Source: Streptomyces sp. NBC_00102
Lineage (GTDB): Bacteria; Actinomycetota; Actinomycetes; Streptomycetales; Streptomycetaceae
Direction of reading: 5' to 3'
Length of the DNA: 64,000 nucleotides
Assembly: GCF_026343115.1 (NCBI RefSeq)
Contig: NZ_JAPEMC010000003.1
Span: forward strand, 62,001 to 126,000
Shown here: positions 1 to 7,781 of the stretch, one piece after another
Numbering within the stretch: position 1 is the first letter of the stretch
How the letters are laid out: every line of letters starts with the position of its first letter
The notes under the pieces: model-generated
What the model was told of the DNA's origin: nothing
What the model saw: only the letters and a program-made list of their open reading frames with translations
The model's database searches: none
Made by a program: the position numbers and the translations under genes

Positions 1-238
1 GCTGCTCCTCGCTCAGCTTGGTCGGGGACGGGCTGGCGGTGGGAGACGGACTGGTGGTCGCCTGGTGCGGTACGACCTTCGCGGCCTCCGAGGTGGCCGA
101 CGGCGACACGGAGTCACTGTCCGTTCCGCAGCCCGTCACCATCGCCGAGGCGACGACTGCGCATACGACGGCGCCGACCGCGCGGAGGGTGCGGGCACGC
201 GAGAAGACACGGTTCGCCTGTGGGGGATCAAGTCTCAT
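1..238 (-). CDS. Putative secreted lipoprotein, C-terminus outside window
   Basis: Read from an ATG at 238, the product has a basic N-terminus (MRLDPPQANRVFSRAR), a short hydrophobic stretch (VGAVVCAVVASA) and a lipobox MVTGC near residue 37. This is the pattern of a Sec-exported protein lipidated by Lgt and cleaved by signal peptidase II. After the cysteine the chain is Ser/Thr/Pro-rich (repeats of SPS/SPT), typical of a linker between the membrane anchor and an extracytoplasmic domain. The functional domain lies beyond position 1, so no role can be given. No sequence upstream of 238 looks coding. Confidence 0.7.
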   Translation of the reverse strand, partial: MRLDPPQANRVFSRARTLRAVGAVVCAVVASAMVTGCGTDSDSVSPSATSEAAKVVPHQATTSPSPTASPSPTKLSEEQ

Positions 239-397
239 GTGCGCATGCCTAGCCCGGCGGGCGAACAGTCATGTGATGCCCCTCCGGCGAGTCACCCGAT
301 CGACCGGGCCGCTCCGCCCGTTGGGCCCGATCGCGCCGTGGTTCCGTTCCGGACAACGATGTCCGGGCTCCGGCCACGGCCGGAAGGGCGCCTGGGG

Positions 398-566
398 CGT
401 GTCGTCGCACTGCCGTCTGCCGGGCGGCGCCCGGCACGCACGCTCGCCGCATTGTCGTGGTCGCCCCGATACATCCAGTATCGGGGCGACCCTCCGCCGT
501 GCGATCGCACGTACCCGACGCCGCCCGGCCCGGCCTCCGGCCGACCGACGGCACTGTGACGACACG
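398..566. repeat. REP-like palindromic element, split copy
   Basis: The outer arms CGTGTCGTCGCACTGCCGTC (398-417) and GACGGCACTGTGACGACACG (547-566) are inverted repeats matching at 18 of 20 positions. A relative with the same CGTCxxxxTGCCGTCTGCCGGGCGGC core occurs at 58499-58567 with only a short centre. Here the arms are separated by about 130 bp that hold two more palindromes. No gene covers 239-674. It looks like a mobile or structural intergenic palindrome with an insertion. Confidence 0.6.
459..511. repeat. Nested palindromes inside the REP-like element
   Basis: GGTCGCCCCGATAC (459-472) pairs perfectly with GTATCGGGGCGACC (478-491) around a 5-nt loop. Just beyond it, CGTGCGATCGCACG (498-511) is a perfect 14-bp palindrome. 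Neither lies directly behind a stop codon, so a simple terminator role for a neighbouring gene is not evident. Confidence 0.6.
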
Positions 567-674
567 CGCTGACGACCGAACCAGCTCTTCCCTTGGTCGG
601 GCGCCGGGCGCGAGGCTGGGAAACAATGGAATCCAAGGGGTCCGGCGTCCGTCGTGCCCGATCGGGAGGCCCAC

Positions 675-926
675 ATGGACTATCCGGAACGGTTCGAGCT
701 CATCTTCCAGACGCTCGGCGCGGAGGACGATGTCGTCGTCGTCCGGATGACCGAGCGCGCCGGGGCGGGAGGACATCCCGTGTACGAGGACGAGACCGGC
801 ATCGTCCGCGCCGAGATCAGCGCCAGGGGCGAGGTGCGGATGCTGGCCAGTGGTGGCCACCAGGTGCCGGGCGCACCGCTGCTGGCGCGTCCGCTCAGGG
901 GCCCGCAGACGCCCCCCGTGGAGTGA
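675..926 (+). CDS. DUF6296-like small protein
   Basis: An 83-residue protein beginning MDYPERFELIFQTLGAEDD. The ATG at 675 is preceded at a suitable distance by GGGAGG (664-669), which decides against the longer upstream start at 654. The sequence resembles the short Streptomyces-specific family DUF6296, which has no known biochemical role. There is no signal peptide or membrane segment, so it is probably cytoplasmic. It stands alone, 75 bp ahead of the phosphatase-like gene on the same strand and possibly co-transcribed. The family assignment is from recall of the N-terminal pattern. Confidence 0.7.
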   Translation: MDYPERFELIFQTLGAEDDVVVVRMTERAGAGGHPVYEDETGIVRAEISARGEVRMLASGGHQVPGAPLLARPLRGPQTPPVE

Positions 927-1000
927 GCGGCGCGGACCGGCGTGGCGGGTGCGGGAAGCGATCCGGACACCGCCCGACGGTCCCCTCGTAGAGTGCGGAC

Positions 1001-1438
1001 ATGAACGGAGCATGGAATCAGGCCGACCCGGGGGTCATGCGCCTGCCCTCGGGACGCCTTGTCCGGGGCCGGGGCCTCCGTGGGCCGCTGCCCGGGGGGC
1101 CCGCCCCGGAGTTCGCCGTACATCTCCTGGGGCGCGAGCCCGGGCCGGTGGTGTGGGAGTCGCGCTGGTTGCGCTGGCCCGACTTCCGGCTCCCGGCCGA
1201 CCGCGGTGCGGCACGGGCCCTGCTGGGCGAGGTGTGGACCCGGGCGGCGGACGAGCGGGTGGAGGTCGCCTGCGCGGGCGGCCGGGGGCGTACGGGTACG
1301 GCCCTGGCGTGTCTGGCTGTGCTGGACGGGGTGCCCCCGGAAGAGGCCGTCGCCTTCGTCCGGGAGCACTACCATCCGCGCGCGGTGGAGACCCCGTGGC
1401 AGCGGCGCTACGTCCTGCGCTTCGGGGACTCCGGGTAG
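1001..1438 (+). CDS. Protein-tyrosine-phosphatase-like protein
   Basis: A 145-residue cytoplasmic protein. The key feature is a CX5R phosphate-binding loop, C91-A-G-G-R-G-R97 followed by TGTA, matching the active-site signature of cysteine-dependent protein tyrosine/dual-specificity phosphatases. The usual histidine before the cysteine is replaced by alanine, which occurs in some actinobacterial relatives. D61 (WPDFRLP) is placed like the WPD-loop general acid. Known members dephosphorylate phosphotyrosine or small phosphoesters; the substrate here cannot be inferred. Its last 31 bases overlap the end of the convergent signal peptidase gene. Confidence 0.75.
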   Translation: MNGAWNQADPGVMRLPSGRLVRGRGLRGPLPGGPAPEFAVHLLGREPGPVVWESRWLRWPDFRLPADRGAARALLGEVWTRAADERVEVACAGGRGRTGTALACLAVLDGVPPEEAVAFVREHYHPRAVETPWQRRYVLRFGDSG

Positions 1439-2271
1439 CTCGCCTCTCCGCCGGTCTCGCCGTCGCTCTCGCACCGCTCTTCGGCCTTCCGCCGCCCGCG
1501 CAGGGCGAGGAGCGGGACCGCGCCGGCGATCGCGACCGCGCCGGGGAGCGCGGCCGACTCGATCCCCGGCTGGTCGAAGGTCGCCGGGATCGGCAGGGTC
1601 GCCCAACGGCCCACCGGCCAGGCGACGACGATCGCCCGTCCGACCACCTCGCCCTCGGGGACCATTCCGCCGTTCTTGTCGTCCCGGTGGTAGCGGGAGT
1701 CGACGGATGCCTGGCGGTGGTCGCCCATCACCCAGATCTTCCCCTCGGGGACGGTCACCTTGAACCCGCCGTCCCCGCCCGGGGTGCACGCGGTGTTGCC
1801 CGGATAGACGTACGGCTCGACCAGTGCCTTGCCGTTGAGCCGGAGCGGACCGGTGCCGGAGCACTCGACCGTGTCCCCGCCCACTCCGATCACTCGCTTG
1901 ATCAGGTCCTTTTCCTCCGCCGAGGGCATCAGTCCCACGAAGGTCAGCGCCCGCTGCAGCACGTTGGGCTCCTGGGCGGCGATGCCCGCGAGCCAGCCGT
2001 CGGGGTCGTGGAAGACGACGACCTCGCCCCGCTCGGGTTCCGAGCCGAACCAGGGGGTCAGCTTGTCGACGAGAACCCGGTCACCCTCCTGCAAGGTGTT
2101 CTGCATCGACTCGGAGGGGATGGAGAACGCCTGGACCAGGAAGGTCTTGATGAGCAGCGCGAGGCAGAGTGCGACGACGACGAGCAGCGGGATCTCCACC
2201 CAGAGCGGTCGCTGCTTCTTCGGCCCGGCCCGCCTTCTCGGCTTCCTCCGCAAGACGTCCGTCCCTGTCAT
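1408..2271 (-). CDS. lepB: Signal peptidase I
   Basis: Membrane serine protease that removes Sec and Tat signal peptides outside the membrane. A basic N-terminus is followed by a transmembrane helix (about 24-43), the box IPSESM with catalytic Ser55, the catalytic Lys125 in DLIKRVIG, and the GDHR box at 183-186. A second hydrophobic helix near 240-258 precedes a charged tail, the two-helix topology seen in streptomycete Sip proteins. The start at 2271 has a GAGGAG 7 nt upstream, favouring it over the in-frame ATG at 2295. Streptomyces usually carries several lepB paralogues, so this need not be the only one. Confidence 0.93.
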   Translation of the reverse strand: MTGTDVLRRKPRRRAGPKKQRPLWVEIPLLVVVALCLALLIKTFLVQAFSIPSESMQNTLQEGDRVLVDKLTPWFGSEPERGEVVVFHDPDGWLAGIAAQEPNVLQRALTFVGLMPSAEEKDLIKRVIGVGGDTVECSGTGPLRLNGKALVEPYVYPGNTACTPGGDGGFKVTVPEGKIWVMGDHRQASVDSRYHRDDKNGGMVPEGEVVGRAIVVAWPVGRWATLPIPATFDQPGIESAALPGAVAIAGAVPLLALRGRRKAEERCESDGETGGEASYPESPKRRT

Positions 2272-2355
2272 CGCACCGCTCCTCGACATGCTCACTCACC
2301 GTACCTGCACGGCACGGCTGAGTGAGCAACTCTAGGGGGTGCCCGGAGCCGCCCG

Positions 2356-2667
2356 TCACGCGATCGACGGTGGCGCGGTGGCGGGTGTTCCCTGCGGTGG
2401 GGGGACCATCGCGCCGGCGCCCGCACGCACGGCCTCGACGACGGTCTGATGGAAGGTGCGGCTCTCCTCTTCGGAGAAGCACGGAACAGGGCTGCCCGCC
2501 ATGGTGAACCAATCGGAGGATCCACTGAACTGGACGGCCACGGCCGCCTGCTCGTCCGACCACGTCGTGTGCACGGTCAGATCCCCGGTCACGATGCCCA
2601 CCTCGGCGGTGCTCACTCCGCCGGCTCCCGCGAAGACGCCACTGGTTGTCCACGATGCCCAGTTCAT
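2356..2667 (-). CDS. Small protein of unknown function
   Basis: A 103-residue protein starting MNWASWTTSGVFAG. It has strong G/C third positions, a weak AAAGGCGAG ribosome site before the ATG at 2667, and no signal peptide or membrane segment. The C-terminus is Ala/Pro-rich. It contains a Trp-rich N-terminus and the stretch VAVQFSGSSDWFTMAGSP, but I recognise no family. It stands between the start of lepB and the end of a DinB-family gene on the same strand. The 110 bp before its start is AT-richer than the surroundings and probably holds its promoter. Confidence 0.6.
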   Translation of the reverse strand: MNWASWTTSGVFAGAGGVSTAEVGIVTGDLTVHTTWSDEQAAVAVQFSGSSDWFTMAGSPVPCFSEEESRTFHQTVVEAVRAGAGAMVPPPQGTPATAPPSIA

Positions 2668-2807
2668 GACGTCTCGCCTTTCGACAATGCCAAGCCTGCC
2701 TACTGGCTGCTTTCGAGTATGGCACCGCGGCCCCAAGCTCGCACCGGTGTACGAACCTCGCACCGTGCACGCCTCTGACCTGGCCTTTATCTCGGCCAGG
2801 CGACCGA

Positions 2808-3326
2808 TCATCCTCCGTGTGCCCGCCCGAGCGCCCCGCGCACGAAGGCTGCCTGGCCGGCGTGCTGGAGGTCGTCGGCCACCACGCTGACGAGCCGGAC
2901 GCCGAGCGTCACCGGCGGCGACCACGCTTCGTCGACGATCCGGTCCAGCGCCTTGCCGGTGAGTCCGCCGACGAAGGCCAGGGTGCGTTCGTGGACGGCG
3001 TCGTGGTAACCGAGCAGCAGGTCGGCGGAGGCGACCCGTACGGCGCCGACCTCCTTGCGGGTGTGCCCGTATCCGGTCGCGGCGCGGTCGAAGGGGAGGT
3101 CGAAACGGTCGGCCCAGCCGTCGGTGAACCAGACCTGTTCTCCGCCGGAGGCGTCCGCGACGTGGTCGTCCTGGACACGGGTCAGATGCCAGACGAGCCA
3201 GGCGATGGAGTTGGCCCCCGCGTCGGTCCGGGCGTTGACCTCGTCGGCGGAGAGTCCTTCCACCGCCGCGTGCACGGCTTCCCGCACGCGGCCGAAGGCG
3301 TCGGTGAGCAGATCGGATGTGTTCAT
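2808..3326 (-). CDS. DinB-family (mycothiol-transferase-like) protein
   Basis: A 172-residue protein of the DinB/DUF664 four-helix-bundle superfamily. The metal-binding histidine pattern is visible: H47 in SIAWLVWHLTRVQDDH, the second histidine of that motif, and a C-terminal DDLQHAGQ. Family members bind a divalent metal and use mycothiol or bacillithiol as thiol cofactor for isomerase or transferase reactions, often detoxification. The substrate is unknown. A second DinB protein lies at 4923-5438 but the two are only distantly alike. It is probably cytoplasmic and transcribed alone. Confidence 0.82.
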   Translation of the reverse strand: MNTSDLLTDAFGRVREAVHAAVEGLSADEVNARTDAGANSIAWLVWHLTRVQDDHVADASGGEQVWFTDGWADRFDLPFDRAATGYGHTRKEVGAVRVASADLLLGYHDAVHERTLAFVGGLTGKALDRIVDEAWSPPVTLGVRLVSVVADDLQHAGQAAFVRGALGRAHGG

Positions 3327-3519
3327 CCGCCCACTCTGGCAAGCGCGGCGCCGGAGCGCACCACGGCCCGGCTCGAACGCGAACCCCTACCGAACAGAAG
3401 TACGACGGTCGCCCGCTGGTCAGCCCGTTGACGAGCGCGGCCGCTCGCGGGTCACGGCGCACGGCCGGACCGCGCACCGCTTCCTCGCGTCTCGGGATCG
3501 GCGCCCTCGACGTGCCCGC

Positions 3520-4065
3520 TCATCCGGTGACCGCGCGGGTCCTGCGCCGTGACCGGCGAGCGAACAGGCCCCGTCGCCCACGGGGTTCGCCCGTGAACGC
3601 CGCCTCCGGTACCCCCAGCGCGGAAAGTCGCGACATCAGCCGGGCTTCCTGCCTCGCCGTGACGGCGATCCACAGGGCTGTTCCCGTGTCGCTCGCACTG
3701 AAGATCTCCTGGCCCCCTCGCCATCCCTCCGTGTGGATCGTGTAGGGGGCCAGGGCCAGCAGGACGCCGAACTGCGCGTCGTCGCGGACGTCGATCTCGA
3801 TCCCCATCCCGGGGTCGCCCTTCGCGGACCGGACACCCCCAGCCACGTGACGTTCGGCCATCGACAGCGCGCGCTCGTACGCCGGCACCACTTCCCGCGG
3901 CCACGGGGCGTCGCTGTAGGCATCGAGATGAGCGGTCTCGACGCTGTCCCGCACGACGAGAAACGCCTCACGGTGGGCGTTCACCACGTCCACATCCTCC
4001 AGGTCGTCGCGGAGGAAAAGTTCTCGACGTGGTTCATCGCCTTCGCTGATCATGCCGCTCAGCAT
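3520..4065 (-). CDS. Hypothetical protein
   Basis: A 181-residue protein starting MLSGMISEGDEPRRELF; a start at the second methionine is also possible. The first 130 residues are acidic and probably folded (for example VLLALAPYTIHTEGWRGGQEIFSASDTGTALW). The last 35 residues are strongly basic (GRRGLFARRSRRRTRAVTG), perhaps a nucleic-acid- or membrane-contacting tail. There is no signal peptide. Codon use is that of a real gene. I do not recognise the family. The 190 bp between its stop and the DinB gene start hold no clear feature. Confidence 0.6.
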   Translation of the reverse strand: MLSGMISEGDEPRRELFLRDDLEDVDVVNAHREAFLVVRDSVETAHLDAYSDAPWPREVVPAYERALSMAERHVAGGVRSAKGDPGMGIEIDVRDDAQFGVLLALAPYTIHTEGWRGGQEIFSASDTGTALWIAVTARQEARLMSRLSALGVPEAAFTGEPRGRRGLFARRSRRRTRAVTG

Positions 4066-4122
4066 CTCATCCGCGGATACGGTCCGTTCGCGGATCTTGG
4101 CCCGGTTACCGGCCGACGGCCC

Positions 4123-4839
4123 TCAGGATCCCCCCGGGGTACCGAAGGTGACGGTGACCTTCGTGAATCCGAGCGAGGTGAGCAGGCCCTTGAGCATGTT
4201 CGCGGTGTTCTTCTCGGCCCGTGCGGTGAGGCCGCTCTCCTTCGCCGCCTCTCCGATGTGCTGGGCGGCGAGTTTGTTGACCGCCTGCTCGCTGCCGGGG
4301 TTGTCGGAGAAGAAGTCGCCGAGGCGGTCCAGCAGACCGCGCTGCTTGGAGACCGAGTAGGACCGGTCCGGGTCGAGGGCGGGCTTGCCGAGGACCGCGT
4401 GCGGCAGGGTGAGCGTGGCCTCCGTCCGGTCGTCGTTGACGACGACCCCGTCTTCGGCGACCTTGCCGAGATCGACGGAGGCACCGACGGTGCCCGCGCC
4501 GACGTAGAGGGTGCGGGTCCCCCGGACCGCGTCGGGGAGGAACTTGGCGTCCTTCTCCAGGTCGACGACGACCTGGAAGTTTCCGGAGGCCGCCTCGTAG
4601 GCGCTCATGTCCTGGATCGACTTGAGCACGGCGGGGCCCGACCGGTCATTGGTGCGCTCGCCGAAAATGTCGCCCAGACCCGGAATGAGGCTGAGCCGGG
4701 TGCCGGCGAAGAGCAGGGCCAGGACCACGGCGCAGGTGCCGAGGACCTTGGCCCATCCCCGCCTCTTCGCGGCCGGGCGGGCGGCGGGCCCGTCGCCGCG
4801 CCGCTCGGAGCTGTCTGGTTCCGTACCGGTGGACGTCAT
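4123..4839 (-). CDS. DUF4230 membrane-anchored protein
   Basis: A 238-residue protein. A charged cytoplasmic N-terminus (residues 1-28) is followed by one transmembrane helix (VLGTCAVVLALLFAGTRL) and an extracytoplasmic domain of the DUF4230 type, with GNFQVVVDLEKDAKFLPDAVRGTRTLYVGAGTVGASVDLGKV and a C-terminal LLTSLGFTKVTVTFG. DUF4230 proteins are small bacterial surface proteins of unknown activity. The ATG at 4839 (MTSTGTEPDSSER) leaves a normal-length cytoplasmic head. It lies between unrelated genes on the same strand. Confidence 0.78.
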   Translation of the reverse strand: MTSTGTEPDSSERRGDGPAARPAAKRRGWAKVLGTCAVVLALLFAGTRLSLIPGLGDIFGERTNDRSGPAVLKSIQDMSAYEAASGNFQVVVDLEKDAKFLPDAVRGTRTLYVGAGTVGASVDLGKVAEDGVVVNDDRTEATLTLPHAVLGKPALDPDRSYSVSKQRGLLDRLGDFFSDNPGSEQAVNKLAAQHIGEAAKESGLTARAEKNTANMLKGLLTSLGFTKVTVTFGTPGGS

Positions 4840-4922
4840 ACCGTTCGTGTGACCCGTACGCGCCGGTTCAGTCCCTCCGCACGCCCCCAACTCGGTCTGT
4901 TCACGGGCGAGTCGCGCGGGTT

Positions 4923-5438
4923 TCAGCTGCCGGTGACACCGTCCAGGCGCTCCCGCAGCAGGTCGGCGTGGCCGGCGTGCCTGGCGTACTCGGCGATGAG
5001 GTGGACGTGTATCAGCCGAAGTGAGTACGTCTCCCCACGGTGGACGAAGGTGTCGTCGAGCGAAGCGGCGGCGGCGACCTCGTCCGCGAGTCGGATCTCC
5101 TCGATCAGCCGTGCGTAGTCCTCTTCGGCCCGCTCGGGGACGAGATCCTCGAAGTCGGCGTCCTTGCCCTTGGCCGGATCGTACATCGGGGGCAGATCCA
5201 GTCCGGCGAACCGCTCGCGGAACCAGACCCGTTCGACCTTGGCCATGTGCCGTACGAGCCCGAGCAGGCTGAGGTTGGAGGGTTGGGTGGTGTGCCGGGC
5301 CAGCTGCTCGCCGGTCAGCCCGGCGCACTTGTGCAGCAGGCCCGCGCGGTAGGAGTGGAGGAACGAGGTCAGGGTCTCGCGCTCCGGGGCGTTCAGTGCG
5401 TCGATGACGGGGGCCGGTTCAGGTGCTGTCCAAGTCAT
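4923..5438 (-). CDS. DinB-family DUF664 protein
   Basis: A 171-residue protein with the DUF664/DinB pattern: SLLGLVRHMAKVERVWFRERFAG in the first helices and HVHLIAEYARHAGHADLLRE near the C-terminus supply the three conserved histidines for a metal site. It is closer to the DUF664 mycothiol S-transferase-like group than the paralogue at 2808-3326. The role is probably metal- and thiol-dependent transfer or detoxification; the substrate is unknown. Soluble and cytoplasmic. The gap to the next gene on the strand is 50 bp. Confidence 0.85.
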   Translation of the reverse strand: MTWTAPEPAPVIDALNAPERETLTSFLHSYRAGLLHKCAGLTGEQLARHTTQPSNLSLLGLVRHMAKVERVWFRERFAGLDLPPMYDPAKGKDADFEDLVPERAEEDYARLIEEIRLADEVAAAASLDDTFVHRGETYSLRLIHVHLIAEYARHAGHADLLRERLDGVTGS

Positions 5439-5487
5439 CCGGCGATGATGCCCGCTGGGGGCCTGGTTCGCGAACCCGTTCCAGCGG

Positions 5488-6273
5488 TCACCTCTGCAAC
5501 CGGTAGGTGTCCGAGGGCTCGTCGTCGTACGAGGCGGTGGACCAGGTGACGCTGTTCGCGAGGCCGAGTACGAGGAAGAGGACGACGAAGACCCCGCCCG
5601 CCCGGCTCATGATCAGTGGGCGGGTGGCGGAGCCGGTGCCGTACGGGACGACCGCGAGGCCGTCGTCTCCGAAGAGGCCCTTGGGGTAGGCGGGGGTGAG
5701 CATCGAGGCGTACGCCTCGAACCGCATCTGGTAGCGCAGGGTGGCGGCGGTGGCCTCGAACAGGGGCTTCGGCATCCGGCCGAGGACCAGGGTGACGAGC
5801 CACCAGACGAAGGAGAGGGTGTACCAGCCGGTGACGGCGAGCGCCTGGACGACCAGCGCGGGGATCATCAGGATCAGCCGGAAGAGGACGGCGAGCCGGT
5901 TGAGTTGGGTGGGGCGCACCTCCACGCGTACGGGGTAGTCCCCCGGCGCCCGGAAGGAGAAGGGCGGGTAACGGTCCACCAGGAGCATCTCGTTGGCGAG
6001 GACACGCATCTGGTAGCCGAGCCGTCCGGCGAGGAAGCGGTAAACGGGTTCGGGCAGGCGGCCGAGGACGAGCGCCGCGAACCAGCCCACGACGACCAGG
6101 ACGGCCGCGACGACGGAGAGGAAGAAGAGGACGACGAAGTGCGGCAGGAGCAGCAGGAGTCGGAGCAGCACGGTGAGCCGGCGCTGTCGTGCGGGCTCCA
6201 CGATGTCCAGGACGGGCTGGAACTCCGGAACCTCGGGTGAGACGTGGCCCGGGCTCCACTGGCCGTCGGCCAT
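5488..6273 (-). CDS. DUF4389 membrane protein
   Basis: A 261-residue integral membrane protein. It contains a duplicated unit: each half has a hydrophobic pair of helices followed by a similar loop, LGRLPEPVYRFLAGRLGYQMR in the first and LGRMPKPLFEATAATLRYQMR in the second. This is the DUF4389 arrangement. A final helix (GGVFVVLFLVLGLANSV) precedes an extracytoplasmic tail. The ATG at 6273 follows a strong GAGGAG. The function of the family is unknown. Confidence 0.8.
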   Translation of the reverse strand: MADGQWSPGHVSPEVPEFQPVLDIVEPARQRRLTVLLRLLLLLPHFVVLFFLSVVAAVLVVVGWFAALVLGRLPEPVYRFLAGRLGYQMRVLANEMLLVDRYPPFSFRAPGDYPVRVEVRPTQLNRLAVLFRLILMIPALVVQALAVTGWYTLSFVWWLVTLVLGRMPKPLFEATAATLRYQMRFEAYASMLTPAYPKGLFGDDGLAVVPYGTGSATRPLIMSRAGGVFVVLFLVLGLANSVTWSTASYDDEPSDTYRLQR

Positions 6274-6490
6274 ACGGCTCCTCCTCGGCGGGTACGCGAA
6301 CGCCTCCGGCGCGGTCGACGTCACCGCCAACCTGGCGCGGAGCACCCGTCCGGGCAATCGGCCGAGGTCCGAACGGGTGACCCCGGCGGGCCAGGGGCGG
6401 GCCCGCCGGGGGGTGGAACGGCGGAGGTGCGGGGCGTCCCGTTCAACCCGCACCTCCGCCTGCTCGGATCACGCGCTCCGGGAGGTCGGA

Positions 6491-6662
6491 CTACGTCCCC
6501 AGGGCGGGTGCGTGAAGGCTCACGTCGGCGCCGGGGCCCGACGCGTTCCAGGCGCCGGGGCGCCGGACCACGCCGGCGTGATCGCACTCCCCCATGACGG
6601 GGGTTCCGAGGACCCCGGGTCTTGTCGATGCCCACGTACTTCGTGCGCGTCCCGATGGGCAT
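6491..6662 (-). pseudogene. Candidate small gene broken by a one-base frameshift
   Basis: The ATG at 6662 has an excellent ribosome site, GAGGAGG at 6671-6677. The first 16 codons (MPIGTRTKYVGIDKTR) and the later frame ending at 6491 (GTPVMGECDHAGVVRRPGAW and 17 more residues) both have near-total G/C at third positions, but they are in different frames. Dropping one G from the G-run at about 6612-6618 would join them into a 56-residue protein. This is either a real frameshift (decayed gene) or a sequence error. No family is recognised. A perfect CebR-type operator lies about 80 bp upstream of the start. Confidence 0.4.
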
Positions 6663-6741
6663 GCATGGGTCCTCCTCGCGACTCTGGCGATCATGGGGGT
6701 GCAGGGGGGCGTGCGGTAATCGAGCACAAGCCTTGAACCAG

Positions 6742-6755
6742 TGGGAGCGCTCCCA
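6742..6755. promoter_or_regulatory. CebR-type LacI-family operator
   Basis: TGGGAGCGCTCCCA is a perfect 14-bp palindrome identical to the operator recognised by CebR, the cellobiose/cellotriose-responsive LacI-family repressor of streptomycete cellulose use. It is 80 bp upstream of the minus-strand start at 6662 and about 80 bp upstream of the plus-strand promoter at 6835. No cebR, cebEFG or cellulase gene is in this window. Confidence 0.7.
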
Positions 6756-6834
6756 GCATGGGGATGCGGAAAATCGGAGTCAAGAGACTTGAAGAGTCGA
6801 ATAAATTCGATTGACCGAGTTCTGAACTGGCCTG

Positions 6835-6863
6835 TTGACCGACATCAGTTGACGCTCTAACGT
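6835..6863 (+). promoter_or_regulatory. Sigma-70-type promoter
   Basis: TTGACC (6835-6840) and TAACGT (6858-6863) are separated by exactly 17 bp in a patch that is AT-rich for this chromosome. A start point near 6870 would place the CebR-like site at 6877-6890 right at the beginning of the transcript, a classic repression position. No convincing gene follows for at least 500 bp. Confidence 0.5.
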
Positions 6864-6876
6864 CATGGCCGACCAG

Positions 6877-6890
6877 TGGGAGCGGTTCCA
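6877..6890. promoter_or_regulatory. Imperfect CebR-like operator
   Basis: TGGGAGCGGTTCCA matches the CebR palindrome at 12 of 14 positions. Like the perfect site 135 bp upstream, it is preceded by ACCAG, so ACCAGTGGGAGCG occurs twice in this intergenic region. It sits about 15 bp past the -10 of the plus-strand promoter. Confidence 0.5.
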
Positions 6891-7670
6891 TCAGTCGGTG
6901 TGCCGTAGGGGGCACGCCCGGCCTGACAGGGTCGCTCATGCAACGCCCTCCGCTTCCCGTTCATCTGTGGACCGTGCGGCGACCCGGGGCCGGTGCGCCC
7001 GGTGGTCGCGGTCCGGTGGTCGCGGTCCGGCGTTCGCGGTCCGGCGGGACCGTCACCACCGCCGAAGGATTCCGGAACGGATCGCCCGCAACGGGGGCGA
7101 GCGTTCCGACCGGCTCCACCGGCAGCGACGACACCCCGACACAACGGCGTTCACACTCAGCCGCAGTTCCCCCCGCTCGGATCCGACCCGGATCCGACCG
7201 ACCCCACGGACCTTCCACCCGATCCGGCGGATCCCTCGATCCGGCAGATCCCTCGATCCTCCGACGCCGGCCACCGGTGTGTCGGGGACGAACCACCCGG
7301 GCGACCGGCTCACCGTCCGCGCCCTCTCGAAACGGTACGTCGACACCACCCCCATTCCCGTTACCGAGGAGTGCCGGATGAACCTGGAAAACAACGATCC
7401 GCGCCATGCGGTGAATGAATGCACCACACCTTCGGGACACTCTTCCGAAGCGTCGAGAACCATGGCGTTCCCCCCGGCGGAACTGCGCCGGAACGGGCCG
7501 GTACATCGACGATTCGGTGGTTCTCCGCCCAGTTCCAGGAGCTCGTGAAGAACGCCTGCCCGGCGCTCCGATCCGCCTTCGGCACCCCGCTGCCGGACCG
7601 GAGCGTGTCAGCACGCCACGTGCGGCACGGTCCGTACCGCACGACGGGTACGGCACAGCGGTACGGCACG
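6891..7670 (+). other. Region without a convincing gene; weak small ORF at 7378-7548
   Basis: Codon positions are not biased as in the neighbouring genes across most of this stretch. The best start is an ATG at 7378 with GAGGAG at 7366-7371, giving 56 residues beginning MNLENNDPRHAVNECTTPSG. A different frame from 7419 looks more gene-like around TIRWFSAQFQELVKNACPALR. That combination suggests either a short peptide gene or a decayed gene with a frame change. Together with the orphan CebR-like promoter upstream, the remains of a deleted operon are plausible. Confidence 0.3.
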
Positions 7671-7708
7671 GCGGACGGGGCCGGGCGGAAAGGCCCGGCC
7701 CCGTCCGC
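7671..7708. terminator. Strong bidirectional hairpin terminator
   Basis: GCGGACGGGGCCGGGC (7671-7686) pairs perfectly over 16 bp with 7693-7708 around a GGAAAG loop. It follows the gene-poor plus-strand region and lies about 75 bp beyond the stop of the minus-strand VanZ-like gene, so it can end transcripts from both sides. Confidence 0.75.
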
Positions 7709-7781
7709 GAGCACCTCACACAGACTCCGCGGCACCTGACGGACCGCGGACACCGCTGACCGGGACGCCCTACCGCCCCGG

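Noticed and set aside
3733..5118. A 461-codon plus-strand frame
   Set aside because: It lies opposite the DUF4230 gene and neighbouring minus-strand genes, whose frames have motifs and ribosome sites.
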